A DNA stretch of 64,000 bases, from positions 186,001 to 250,000 of the forward strand of contig JAQQWL010000011.1 in the NCBI GenBank assembly GCA_038363925.1, written 5' to 3'. Positions within the stretch are counted from its first letter, which is position 1; the number at the start of each line of letters is the position of its first letter. The stretch comes from Apiospora phragmitis (Eukaryota > Ascomycota > Sordariomycetes > Amphisphaeriales > Apiosporaceae). Shown here in pieces: positions 48,259-58,325 of the stretch. The notes beneath the pieces are model-generated. The model saw only the letters and a list, made by a program, of their open reading frames with translations. It was not told the origin of the DNA and made no database searches. The position numbers were made by a program, and so were the translations under genes.

Positions 48259-48930
48259 GGAAGGGCCTCTTTCGGGCGATCAGCTTTTAATGATGAGATG
48301 AATGGGGTATTCATGAATGATTAAGCATTGGTGTTGTAATACCACATGGACAAAGCGAAATTATAGAGGTGTATGGATAGGTACGTATAGAGACGATGGA
48401 ACAGAGAGAAAGAGATATACCTATCCAGACCAGTGGTAGACTTGGAATAGAATTGATACCATAACCACTCATGAAGACTTCTCCTTTGATCTTTTCAGCG
48501 CCTGTCCTATTCTTTTTTTTTTTCCTTGTTTACGTTTCGATGTTGAGGCTAGAAGATTCCCTCAGTAATTGATCACCTTTGGCTAGGCTAACACGGCAAC
48601 AATGGATGGACCAAGAAGAGCAGGCATGAAAGAATGTGACCTGGGTTAAAACACCAGAACAATGAGGGATAGTCCTCCCCTTCTGTTGGTTCCTGCCTAT
48701 TGTTAGGTCCATTGTTCCTGTAGGTCTTCGTTATGAATGCTATTCTTTCCTGCAGGCGGGATATATAGCCAGGCCATCTACGCCCAATATTGACGCCTGC
48801 TCTAATCCATCATCGTGTATCTCCTTTCATCAACCTCTAGTAGATCTAGAGGGAAGTTACTTACCAACATCCACTAGCCACTTGGCTGCCCGCCCCCGTA
48901 TCTGTCCCTCCTCTCCCACTTCTAGCCAAG
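48259..48930. other. Intergenic region
   Basis: This contains the 3' flank of the dehydrogenase gene and the leader of the small Cys-rich gene. A CT-rich tract directly precedes the ATG at 48931. No other feature was seen. Confidence 0.5.
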
Positions 48931-49209
48931 ATGCCCCACCAGACCCTCGCAGTCCAGGGCCTCCAGATCGAGGTCCCGGCCTCGTACCACTGGCTGATCG
49001 TCCACGTCCAATACAGCTGCGGGCACAAGCCGCAAAAGAAGAGCGGCGGCAGCAAGGGCGCCATCCCCGCCACCGTCCACCTCCGGGGCGACGACAGTCC
49101 CCACGCGGGGCCGTGCCTTCCCTTTTTGAAGGGCCTGCGCGGCTGCTACGTGACGGAGATGGTGCACCAGCTGGCTGGGCAGTGTCCTGTGTGCGAGAGA
49201 GATCAGTGA
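48931..49209 (+). CDS. Small Cys-rich hypothetical protein, 92 aa
   Basis: This single-exon gene is preceded by a pyrimidine-rich leader and begins MPHQTLAVQGLQIEV. The paired motifs YSCGH and QCPVCERDQ at the two ends suggest a single zinc-binding site (Cys-His...Cys-x-x-Cys), with a Lys/Gly/Ser-rich loop between. No signal peptide is present, so it is presumably intracellular. I do not know a named family. Small proteins with a CGH...CPxC frame are common in Pezizomycotina. It is uninterrupted, with GC-rich codons like the neighbouring dehydrogenase. Confidence 0.6.
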   Translation: MPHQTLAVQGLQIEVPASYHWLIVHVQYSCGHKPQKKSGGSKGAIPATVHLRGDDSPHAGPCLPFLKGLRGCYVTEMVHQLAGQCPVCERDQ

Positions 49210-49868
49210 TCTCGTGGCCGAGGGGCTGGATATGCGGTTTTGAGCTGGGTAAGTAGGTAGGCGTCTCGTTCCTCGAACAGATAGATGATGCTCGAGTCTG
49301 AAGAGAAAAGGGGTCTAGCTTGAGGGTGCTGACGGGAGGGGAATAGATTAGCAGCGGTGGCAGTAGCAGGTAAGTTTTATTGTAAATACTTCTTGTATAC
49401 AAGAATTTCACAAATATAGGAATTGCCACCCATAGTCGAGAATGCTTGCTTGTTGTTTGTCTCCTGAATGATTTCACGTGCTTGAAAATCGCGTTTCAGG
49501 GGAGTTGGCAGGGGGGTCCTTTTCTTTGTCCTTCTGGAAGTTGGTACACCTGGAATAGGTCCCATGCACACCTACCAGGGGTGCACGTTGATCATTCATA
49601 GTGACCACGGTGTTTGCATCACGACCTAACTCGAGTCCTTGTTGGTGCTTGCCCATGCTGCATGTGACATTTGGGGCAAATGGCATATCCATCTCATCGA
49701 TAACGAGGAGTATAAGGCCACCAGTTCCGGACAGTCTTCGCATATGAACGACATGCTTCCTTAAAGACAAAAATTTCGAACACTCACCCTATGAAGCCTT
49801 ACACCGATTTGGAATGGATCAAAAGGAAAATACGAAAACATATTACCCACCACGGGCCCGTATGCTAC
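49210..49868. other. Intergenic region
   Basis: No recognisable coding sequence. The minus-strand frame 49474-49770 has no family motif. The MITE at 49871 lies at its right edge. Confidence 0.45.
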
Positions 49869-49870
49869 TA

Positions 49871-50063
49871 TCCCCTTGACCGCTGAAGACAGCCAAAAGA
49901 GTGGGGTCTTTGTTTTATCCAATCACATAGCGTGCATCTAGCTATAAGCTAGTGGCACAGCTCACTCAGTGGTACGTGTGAAAAGCTTATAGCTAGATGC
50001 ACGCTGTGTAATTAGATAAAACAAAGACCCCACTCTTTTTGCTGTATTCAGCGGTCAAGGGGA
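49871..50063. mobile_element. 193-bp palindromic MITE with TA duplication
   Basis: Two arms of about 80 bp are inverted copies, beginning TCCCCTTGACCGCTGAA and differing at only a few positions. They surround a spacer of about 30 bp (roughly 49952-49981). TA flanks both ends (49869-49870, 50064-50065). The structure is that of a miniature inverted-repeat transposable element of the Tc1/mariner type. It encodes nothing. It shows no RIP, so it is either too short to trigger RIP or recent. None of the five larger transposons in this window shares its terminal sequence. Confidence 0.85.
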
Positions 50064-50151
50064 TAATCCCGAGAAATCTGCTATGAAATCTATATCACGA
50101 ATTATACGTGCTGTGATAAATCGAAAAAACAGCCGGGCATTCTAATTAAAC

Positions 50152-50403
50152 GTGATGACCACAAGGGAGATTTCGACACAGCTTGCAAGCGAGAGATCGG
50201 GTATTTATGGTACAAAAGATCGCTGCTGTGTTGAATGTAAAATGCGTGAGTGGAAGGAGACCTCGAGAAACCCGGCAGAACTCAGAAAGGTTGATTCGGG
50301 CGTTGGCATCGGAGGTGCCATCGAGGTTCTAGAAGAGGAAATGAAGAGAATGGAGTACGAAGAGGAACTTAAACAAGAGGTTGCGAAGATAATACTCAAG
50401 TAG
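50152..50403 (+). CDS. Small hypothetical protein, 83 aa
   Basis: This is an uninterrupted frame just downstream of the MITE. The C-terminal half is strongly charged and probably a coiled coil (EVLEEEMKRMEYEEELKQEV), and two Cys occur in CCVECKMREW. No known family. It could be the last exon of a longer gene or a chance frame; the coil-forming Glu/Lys pattern is the only argument for it being real. Confidence 0.35.
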   Translation: MMTTREISTQLASERSGIYGTKDRCCVECKMREWKETSRNPAELRKVDSGVGIGGAIEVLEEEMKRMEYEEELKQEVAKIILK

Positions 50404-51440
50404 AATCAGCCTCAGCAGTCATCAAAATCAACGAAATCGGAGAAAAGAGATCCCTTCCGTGAGAAAGCTCTTCCCGTTTGTGCAAAAGCATCCAGAAGGG
50501 TCAGCGAAGCGCTATGGCTCTCATCCGGCGCGAGTCAAGTAGCGCAGTTACGCTGATCCCTGTCCTATAATCATCTATGCGTCCGTTGTGGGCAACTCCC
50601 TCCAAGGCGGACACGCCCCGTTGATCTTCGCCTGTGGCGCATCCACACCACATGTGTCCCGGTTTTCCAGCAGCAATTTCACGATGTATGGCATTACCCT
50701 TAGGTAGCTGGACAGTAGGAAGGTGGTTGTTTATATTCAGAGGTCAAGTAGCAATGGCACTGCGTCCCAGGTTAGTCGTGGTCCGTCGCCTTTTAGACGG
50801 CGTGGGCAAACACAATAGCAACAGCAGCAGTTGGCCGACGTGGGCAGCTAAACCAACCTCGAAGGAATCGGGTCCAAGCCGACGCATCTTCTCACTTTCC
50901 GGATCAGCAGATGCTCAGGGCCCTTGTCATCGACCATCGTTATAAAAGGGTCCGGTACATCTCGTTAACACGTTACCGGACAGGGCGGCCGTGACATACC
51001 GGAAGAGAGGGATTCGGAACAGACGCTCCAGGACGTCCAAGAGGTCGAGCAGGATTTCGTGGCATGTAAGTCTAACAGGGCATCGGATAACGAACGCGGT
51101 AGGCCGTAGGGCGTCATGCTCATGGACAAAGTCATCGAGCGCATAGTATTAGACAAAGCGACCAGTCCTCCACCGTGTCTCTATTTAGCAAGTGGAAGAT
51201 ATCATCGATGTACTCAACCTAACTCTCCCATTCCCCAAGAAACTCGAGAATCGCCCAGATAGATTGCCAAGATCAAAGAGACATTGCTGTTCTTAACCTC
51301 TCGCTTATAGAGACAATTGATGGTGATGCTCAATGAGTGGATGGAAGGATCTAAGGAGGCTGAAAGGACATGATCGATCATTTTAAACTCAAAATTACAA
51401 CATGAACAAAAAGTAGAAAAAAGGGAAACAGCTTGGTATC
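50404..51440. other. Intergenic region
   Basis: No recognisable gene. Several frames overlap on both strands with no motif. Confidence 0.45.
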
Positions 51441-51818
51441 TCATATATGCTCATCAAGGTCAAGATCCACTAGAGACCTGATAAAGGGGGCAAAAAGGAG
51501 GTTCAAATCCTCACCCCCTGCTATGACCCGTCCCTTTTCATCACCAAAGGTGCCGTCCATGGTATAGATGTGCTCTGCCTCCTCTTCATTCAACCTGCGC
51601 ATTCCCAAATCACTGCAGACGAAGCCTGGCCGGGGACAAAAAAAACAATGATGGAAAACCCACTGAAAGGATTGAAAACTACTACTAGAGAAATACGTGT
51701 GAACGGGTATCATGTGTACGCGAAAGAAACAAAAAAAAAATGACGTATCCCTCACCCCATGCCTTCCTGCAATGCCCTGTCTTACTATCCATTCTCGATC
51801 AACAGGTCTCTCTGCCAC
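51441..51818 (-). CDS. Uncertain minus-strand exon
   Basis: The last 60 codons, from GFVCSDLGMRRLNEEEAEHI to the stop after LDLDEHI, have real-protein composition and an acidic end. The N-terminal part (a run of Phe and Ser) looks like read-through of an intron. It may be the final exon of a gene whose upstream exons I cannot identify, since the next minus-strand gene (the cyclin) has its own stop at 52387. No family recognised. Confidence 0.3.
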   Translation of the reverse strand: MAERPVDREWIVRQGIAGRHGVRDTSFFFCFFRVHMIPVHTYFSSSSFQSFQWVFHHCFFCPRPGFVCSDLGMRRLNEEEAEHIYTMDGTFGDEKGRVIAGGEDLNLLFAPFIRSLVDLDLDEHI

Positions 51819-52386
51819 GCATGTGTATGCGCGCAGTCATCCCCCCATCCCCTCTCTTTTCTCTTCACCCACCCCTATGATCGTCCTTCCTTGTCGTACT
51901 CAGGAATTTTCGTCTGCTGCTTAGCATGCAACAACAAGACGACGACAAGATGCCCTTCTCCTGTACGTCCCATGAGAAAGAGACAGGACTAAACAGGTAA
52001 TACTGATCGCTAACATGCTTTGGTCTCATCCATTCATGCCACGTGATAATTAGAAAACCGAACAATGACGCTAGATTCCTCCCAATGCTCGTTACGCAAA
52101 TGAAAATGCCCTTGATAACCCGCCCAGTAATCCTTGTGATATAGGTTCTGTCCCTGATCGTCGCCCCCTGCCATTTCCGCTCCGAAGCCGGGTACAGTAC
52201 GGGGTGGTGTTGCGGATGAATATAGGATCTTGCCGAATTGGCCAGCAGACCAGGACTGTCTCCATGGTGATCCTTATAGAAGCTCGGTACTTATTTCGTC
52301 CCGAGGCGAAGTAGTAGTAGTATAACGACGTGCGTTTCATCACGCGAGAGAGATTGCCGATTTCTTTACTCTTCTTTCTCGTTCCC
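51819..52386. other. Intergenic, 3' flank of the cyclin gene
   Basis: No separate gene is recognised. A frame of the cyclin reads on into this region as far as 52092, but its residues there look non-coding. Confidence 0.4.
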
Positions 52387-53471
52387 CTAAGCCGCCGTGC
52401 TGTCGACTGGAACCCTCTCCTCCGATGCTCCAGCTTCAGAACCGGCACGCGCCCAATCTCCGTCATGCCGCCACCGCGGCGCGCGCTGCTGCTGCTGCCA
52501 CTGCTCATCGCCTGCCCGTCGCGCAGGTCCTCCCAGTGTCGCCGCAGCGTCTCCTCGCCCACGACGAGCTCGAACCCCGCCAGAAAGCAAAAACTGATCT
52601 CGAGCCGCGCCAGCTCGACCTCGCTGACGCCGCCGACGCGGGCCACCTTGGCGTGCGGGTACGACAAGTCCTCGAGCGCCTTCATGGCGACGCGCAAGCC
52701 CGCCAGCAAAAGCCGGTGGCAGTTGCGGCGCGTGACGGGGATCGCGCGCTCGTCGACGGCCAACCGAAAAATGTAGAGGGACGTCGCGAGGTAGACGGCC
52801 GTGCTCATCGGACAGAAGCGGTGCATTCTTAAGTAGGTAATCCTCGATGCTGATGGGCGGCGGCGCCTTGCTGTAGAACTTGCGCGTGATGGCGCTGTGC
52901 TGCAGATTCAGCGGCTGCGAGTTGGCGCCGATGACGAGGTAGGGCTCGGGCGTCGCCGTGGGCGGCGGCGGGGGCGGCATGGGCGTGTGCCGCAGCTTGA
53001 CGCCGTCGATGGGCGCCTGCGCCTGCGGCGGGAAGAAGGGCGAAGTTGTGGAAGCCGCGGTGGCTTGCGCGGCGGCTGCTTGCTCTTCCGCCTGGGCTTG
53101 TTGGTGTAGCCGCAGCAAGCTCCTCTCGGAATGCACGCGCACGATGTCGGCCTTTTCCTTCGCGAAGCCGCGCATGTGGGGGATCGTCGGGCTCGTCGGC
53201 GGCGGCGTCGGGGGTATGTCGCCGGTGACGCGCACGAGGGCCTCGATGCCGCCCGAGAGCAGCTTCAGGGCGGCGATGGGGCTGAGCTTGAAGAGGTCCT
53301 GCGACGAGATGCTCGGGGCGTGGTGCAGCGGCGGCGGCGTGCGCGCCTGGACGATCAGCCGGGGGTCGTCGGACGGGATGGGCGCGGGCGGGGGGAGGTC
53401 GGCGTCGCCTGCTTGGGAGAGTCTTCGGAAGGGCCTAGAGCATCTCCTCCGGGCGGATGGTCGTGGGACAT
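52387..53471 (-). CDS. Pho80-like cyclin, frameshifted in the assembly
   Basis: Cyclins of the Pho80/Pcl group partner the Pho85-type kinase in phosphate and nutrient control. The start at 53471 gives MSHDHPPGGDALGPSEDSPK. A Pro/Ala/Gln-rich N-terminal half contains SSQDLFKLSPIAALKLLSGG and a conserved ISIEDYL. The cyclin box follows: MHRFCPMSTAVYLATSLYIF, IPVTRRNCHRLLLAGLRVAM and LEISFCFLAGFELVVGEETL. Two slips separate these parts. One is in the six-base G/C run at 53390-53395. The other is an extra A at 52829-52831, just before MHRF. The C-terminus may change frame again to end at DSTAA, with stop at 52387. Because the encoded residues on each side are well conserved, the slips are probably assembly errors. 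The dense low-complexity coding sequence favours such errors. Confidence 0.75.
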
Positions 53472-54039
53472 GACGCCTTTGTAGTAGGCGCGCAGTCAAA
53501 TTCGGGGAGGGTGTTTGTTCACCACACCTGTCTATTACCAACAGATGGGACTTGGGTTTTGGAGTATTTCGCTTCTTGCTAAAATCGGCTCGAATGTTGG
53601 TTCCTTTTGCAGTGTCCGCCTTCCATCAATGCCTCGTTCGAATTTAGGCCTAGGCCAGGGTCGAGAGGCGAATTAAAAAAAATCGTCGATCAATCAGTTC
53701 GCGCGGACCCTGGTTTAGGGTAAAGTGGGTTTGGGTTTCGGTTCGATTTCGTCGCCGTGAAGAGTGGCTACCGTACCGACTGAGGCTTGGGGTGCGCGTT
53801 GAGCCTCATATCATGATCATGTAGTAGAACAAAGCACATGATTTCCCTCCCCCACGTCACGTTCGTCTGACAGTCGCACACTACGCAAAAAAATGTGTAC
53901 AAGGTACGAGAAGAGAAGAGTGCGCGTAATAGATGGGGGGTGCGCGGGAAGTATTTAAACAATAAGGGCGGAGGAAAATGGCGCCTAAATACGTGTTCAG
54001 GTGATAAAGTAAATCGTGGGTTGGCGCAGTGTTCCCGTA

Positions 54040-54085
<46 letters not shown>

Positions 54086-55804
54086 TCGATCAGAAAAGCG
54101 CGGGTTTCTGTTACGTTGTTGTTTCGCCTCTGTCTGCTGTCTCGGCCTCCCTACTTTCAATGTCTTCTCGGGTGGTGCAGGTGGTGCGAATGTGGGATGT
54201 TCAGCACGCGTGGGGTTGAGCTCTTAGCGGGTCGGGTTGCTTGGGCTGCTTTCATCTCAAAGTGAGGGGTAGGACGACTGTAGGACTGGAGGACAAGACC
54301 GGGACCAGGCAGAGAGATGGGGACGAGTCATGGTTCAATATCAGTTTCTGACTGTTAGATTGAGATCAAAAATCGATCGAGAACTCATGATCCAGGTCGC
54401 TATTGGGGGCTCGTTATATGTATGAATGGAGCTGGCTGCATATGCCCTTTTCTTATCGTACCATCTTTCTACGCTTCGGTACGCCTGAACGGAAGAAAGA
54501 GGCTGGCTGGGATGCGGGATAGTGGATGAAATAGTTGGTGAGATCCCTTGGATGCGTACGCGCGTGCAGCAAAGCAATAGTAAAACTGTACAGTACTCCG
54601 TAAACACATGGCCAATGCCCGCTGGCTAATGGTGAGGCGGGAGAAAAGTCCCGGCGCCTTTCCTTTCAATGTTAATTCTCGGGTCGCTTAGATCAGGTCC
54701 TTGGGTCTTGCGTGGGATCGGCAGTGTACCCCGCCATCAGGCCAGTTTGCCAGTGATCTAGACTCTCTCTCGGTCACCTGCGGGCTTGTACAATAGGATC
54801 CCTGAAAGTTGGTCTATTTCGCATCCTTGTGTGAAAGCCCTTGTGCAGGTATTTCATGCGTCTGCAATACCTCTATCGTGCTGAAACGTATAACAGTTAC
54901 CCAGCTGTGGCATATTTTTAACGTGGTATTTCCTTAATATTTTTATGTTTCGAACGGGACGACGATGTACTTCCTCTACGATAATGGCCTGTCGATCCTT
55001 CATCTGAAGTCCGAAACGGTATCCGTCAACTAACAAACTTTCAGGGGGGCGGGTGTATGGATATCTGACCTGTCTGCCCTAGAGAGTGTCCTGGATGCAC
55101 TCCTTCCCGGCTGTTGAGGTTGCAGTCCCAGGGGAAAGGCACCACTGTATTTGCTAGGCGGGCAAAGATCTACATGTGTGAAAACATTCGAGTCTCTTTC
55201 GATTTGCAATCTCAAGATTATGATCGGATCTAGTCTTCCCCAGAAAAACAATGGCAAAGGCACTGGAGAAGATGGGAAAACGAAAACCCCAGTCCCAGCC
55301 CCAGCCCCCCTCCCCCAATCTCGGAGTCCCTGGCCGGCGGTCCTCACTTTCAGAGACCCTTCCCTTCTAGCGAAGTCAATAAGGACAAGCGCCTACATAT
55401 TTGAATGCCTCGTGACTCGACTCATATCCACACAGAAGCGCGGTTTGGTCTTTGACAGCCCAGGGTTCAACTTCTTGGCTGGGCTAGTAGAGAACATCTC
55501 GGAATGGTAGTACCAAGTGGTGAGGGCTATTATTATGAGTGGTGGAGCGAAGCAAGGACATCATACCGCATACTTGAGTTGGACCGTGAACAGTATTTCG
55601 CCAATATCTTGAACGACTCCGTGCTACATTGCCTACTCTCTGAGCTCATACGCGCGGTCGTGGGAAAAGATGCTTCGTGCGTGATATGGACCTGTCATCC
55701 GACCTGAAAAAAAGAAGAAAAAAAAGAAAAAGGTTGCCTGCATGTTATCTGCTGTATCGAATAATCCGTTCTGCGACATGCCTAAAAAAAAAAGAACTTC
55801 AGGC
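53472..55804. other. Intergenic region with a GA microsatellite
   Basis: This begins with the promoter and leader of the cyclin gene. A GA dinucleotide repeat of about 40 bases stands at 54042-54082. No gene is recognised in the rest; short frames on both strands lack motifs. Confidence 0.5.
54042..54082. repeat. (GA)n microsatellite
   Basis: About 20 uninterrupted GA units. The open frames drawn through it (runs of Arg-Glu) are artefacts of the repeat. Confidence 0.9.
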
Positions 55805-55875
55805 TGCACTAGCCGCGAATCGAACGCGGGGCCCATCGATGGCAACGATGGATTTTACCACTAAACCACTAGTGC
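55805..55875 (-). tRNA. tRNA-Gly (anticodon GCC)
   Basis: The minus strand folds into a standard cloverleaf. The acceptor stem is GCACTAG/CTAGTGC, the D arm contains GGTTTAGTGGT, the anticodon loop is TTGCCAT with GCC, and the T arm is CGCGTTCGATTCGCG. The 3' end is followed by the discriminator A. There is no intron and no encoded CCA, as normal in nuclear genes. This tRNA reads GGC and GGU glycine codons. Confidence 0.96.
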
Positions 55876-56363
55876 TTCTCAAATGGGGTAAAGTATAGGG
55901 ACAAGATAAAAAGATACTATTATCATATATCATACATTTCCTTTTGGAGTAGATACCTAGTTTTGCTAGTATCTTGAGGAACTTGATTTACTTCTCCTAC
56001 ACGGGCAGCGAAAGGACAGCACTCAGTCAATACACCGCAAGACCAATTCAACAAGTTTCCCATCAGGTTATTCATCAAAAGAAGTTGAGAACAGCGTTGG
56101 GCTTACAGGGCTATAGAGATAGGTTCTCTCCAGCACAATGCAGACACACGCATATATCTTAGACCCAGCAGGCAAGCAGCCACACCCGTAGAAGCTGCAG
56201 CTATCCAGTCCACACACAGTCAAAGTTTCATTATCTGGCCGTCTGTATATATACCACGTAGCGATATAACAGAGTAGTTAGGGTAAGTTAGGCAAGTAGC
56301 TCTAAGTATCCAACAGTGCGATTGGTTCGTCGCAGCATGAACATGCACATACACACCCCCAGC
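55876..56363. other. Intergenic region
   Basis: This lies between the tRNA and the 3' end of the thiamine-diphosphate enzyme. Nothing was recognised beyond its 3' flank. Confidence 0.5.
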
Positions 56364-58325
56364 TCAACACCCCGAAACCACCTTACAATCCAGCACCGCG
56401 CTCTGCCCGCCCCGAACCGCCTCGATCCCCTGCCGCAGCACCCCTTCCAGCTCGTCCGCCCGCTCGACCTTGGCCGCGAACAGCTCGCCGCCTGCCGCCG
56501 CCTTGGCGATGCCCGAGAAGTCCGGCACCGGGTCGAACGAAATGTTGATCTCCTCGTTGGTCGCCTTGGACCCGAGGCCCTCGGGGTGCACCAGCATCAT
56601 GGACTTGCGCGGCGCGTTCCAGCCTATGTGGTCCAGGGCGTCAGCATTTCGTCTTGTCTTTCCTGAGAGAGGATTCTCTTCTCTGTTTCATGTGGGAGGA
56701 GTAAAGCATCGATCAGACACAGCTGAGAACTAAACGTACCTTTGTTGTTCAGCACAATAGTCAACACCGGAATCCCATACCGCCGCGAAATCCAGTACAC
56801 GCTCCCCGGCACGCTGAACAAGAACGTCCCGTCCCCCACGATCTGCACCACGAACTGCCCCTGGCCGTGCCCGCCCGCGAGCGCGTCGCTCGCCAGCTTC
56901 AGCCCCAGCGCGGCCCCGCCCGACCACCCGAGCCCGCCGCCGCCGCAGTTGATCCACGACCCCGGCTGCTCCGGCTGCAGGTTGTCGTGCACGAAGCCCG
57001 TGTTGGTGACGGCCTCGATGGCCCAGATGGTGTCGCGCGGCACCAGGCCCTTGAGCGTGCGGCAGAGGTGGCCCGTGCCGAAGGCGCCGTCCTGAGATGG
57101 TTTCGTCCGCGCCGCGATGTCCTCCAGCTTCTTCGCGTGCGCCGCGACGAGCGCGTCCCAGGCCTTGGCGGCGGCGTCGCCATTGAGCTGGCTGCTGAAC
57201 TTTTCCGTCATGAGGTGCGCCGTGACCTGCTCGACCGACGTCAAGGCGTCGGCGCGGTATCGGTGCTGCGCGGGCACGTAGAAGAGCGGCATCATCTGCT
57301 TGAGCGGGTCGACGTCGATGTGGAAGACCTGCGCGTCCGCGGCCGGCTTGCACTGCGTTGGGATCCAGGGCACGTCGCAGTCGAGGATCACGATGACGTC
57401 GGCCTCGCGGATCTCGGCATCCACCCCAAAGCGCAGGCCGAGCCAGCCCGGGTGCGTCGCGGGGAAGCACATGTCGCTGCCGCCCGTGTCGAGCACGCGC
57501 AGCCCCTTGACCGTGTTGGCCAGCGCCACCAGCGCCGGCGGGACCTGGTGGTTGCGCCCCGAGTAGCCCGTGATCAGGAGCGGCTTCTTGGCCGCGACGA
57601 GCGCCTCGGCGATCTTGGCCACTGCGTGTTGCGGCAGCCCGCCGAGCTCGACGCGGTCCCAGACGCCCTGCTCGAGATGGTAGGGCTCGATGTCCTCCTC
57701 CATGACCTCGCGGGCGCCGATCAGATACACGGGGCCCTGGGGGTCGCTGGTGGCGAACTGGAGCGCGCGGTTGACCATTTGCTTGATGTTGCGGCCCGTC
57801 TTGACCTCGGCCGCGTACCGACAATACTGGCCCACGATGAGCTTCTGGTCCGGCACGTCCTGGATCCAGTGGATGTACTCGGTGCGCGAGCCGCGCATCT
57901 CGCCCTCGAGTGTGAAGGGGCTCATGCCCGCGAACACGAGCACCGGCGCCCGGCCCGTGCTGGCGTTGTGCACCGCCGCGCCCAGCCCTTGCGTGCCGAC
58001 GTCCACGTGCACGATGACGACCTGCGGCTTGCCGGTGAGACGTGCGTAGCCGTCGGCCATGGACATGGCTACCATCTACAAATGGGCGAAGAAGACGTTA
58101 GTGTCACGTTACTAGAACGGGTACGGGCATCGGGTCGGGTTCCACAAGCGGGCGCATCTACTCATTGGGACATGTGATAATCCGGGGAAACTGGCCGCCT
58201 TTCTCGTTTTGCCCCTTTACCATGGCCTCGATGATACTAGGGTGGTCCGAGCCCAGGTTGACAAAACAATGCGTCACGCCGGCCTCCCATATTGCCTCAA
58301 AAAAAGCAAACGAAGCCGTATACAT
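56364..58325 (-). CDS. Thiamine-diphosphate enzyme, acetolactate-synthase-like
   Basis: Exons on the minus strand are 58325-58161, 58075-56740 and 56623-56364, giving about 586 residues, the normal length for this superfamily. The N-terminal domain starts MYTASFAFFEAIWEAGVTHC and continues across the first intron as CPNE|MVAMSMADGYARLTGKPQ, with the conserved catalytic Glu. The central domain contains VPPALVALANTVKGLRVLDTG. The C-terminal domain has GDGTFLF and NNKG|WNAPRKS, the GDG...N motif that binds thiamine diphosphate and Mg. Such enzymes decarboxylate 2-oxo acids. Sequence alone does not tell acetolactate synthase from a benzoylformate-decarboxylase-like or secondary-metabolic enzyme. 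The second intron is standard (GTACGT...CATAG). The first ends in TTTGTAG after a CTAAC branch site, but its donor reads GAG|TAGATG without the expected GT. Confidence 0.88.

Noticed and set aside
54029..54265. Frames with Arg-Glu runs
   Set aside because: They are translations of the (GA)n microsatellite.
56730..58177. Long frames (364 and 436 codons) over the thiamine-diphosphate gene
   Set aside because: GC-rich coding sequence creates long shadow frames; their Arg/Ala/Gly content and lack of motifs show they are not real.
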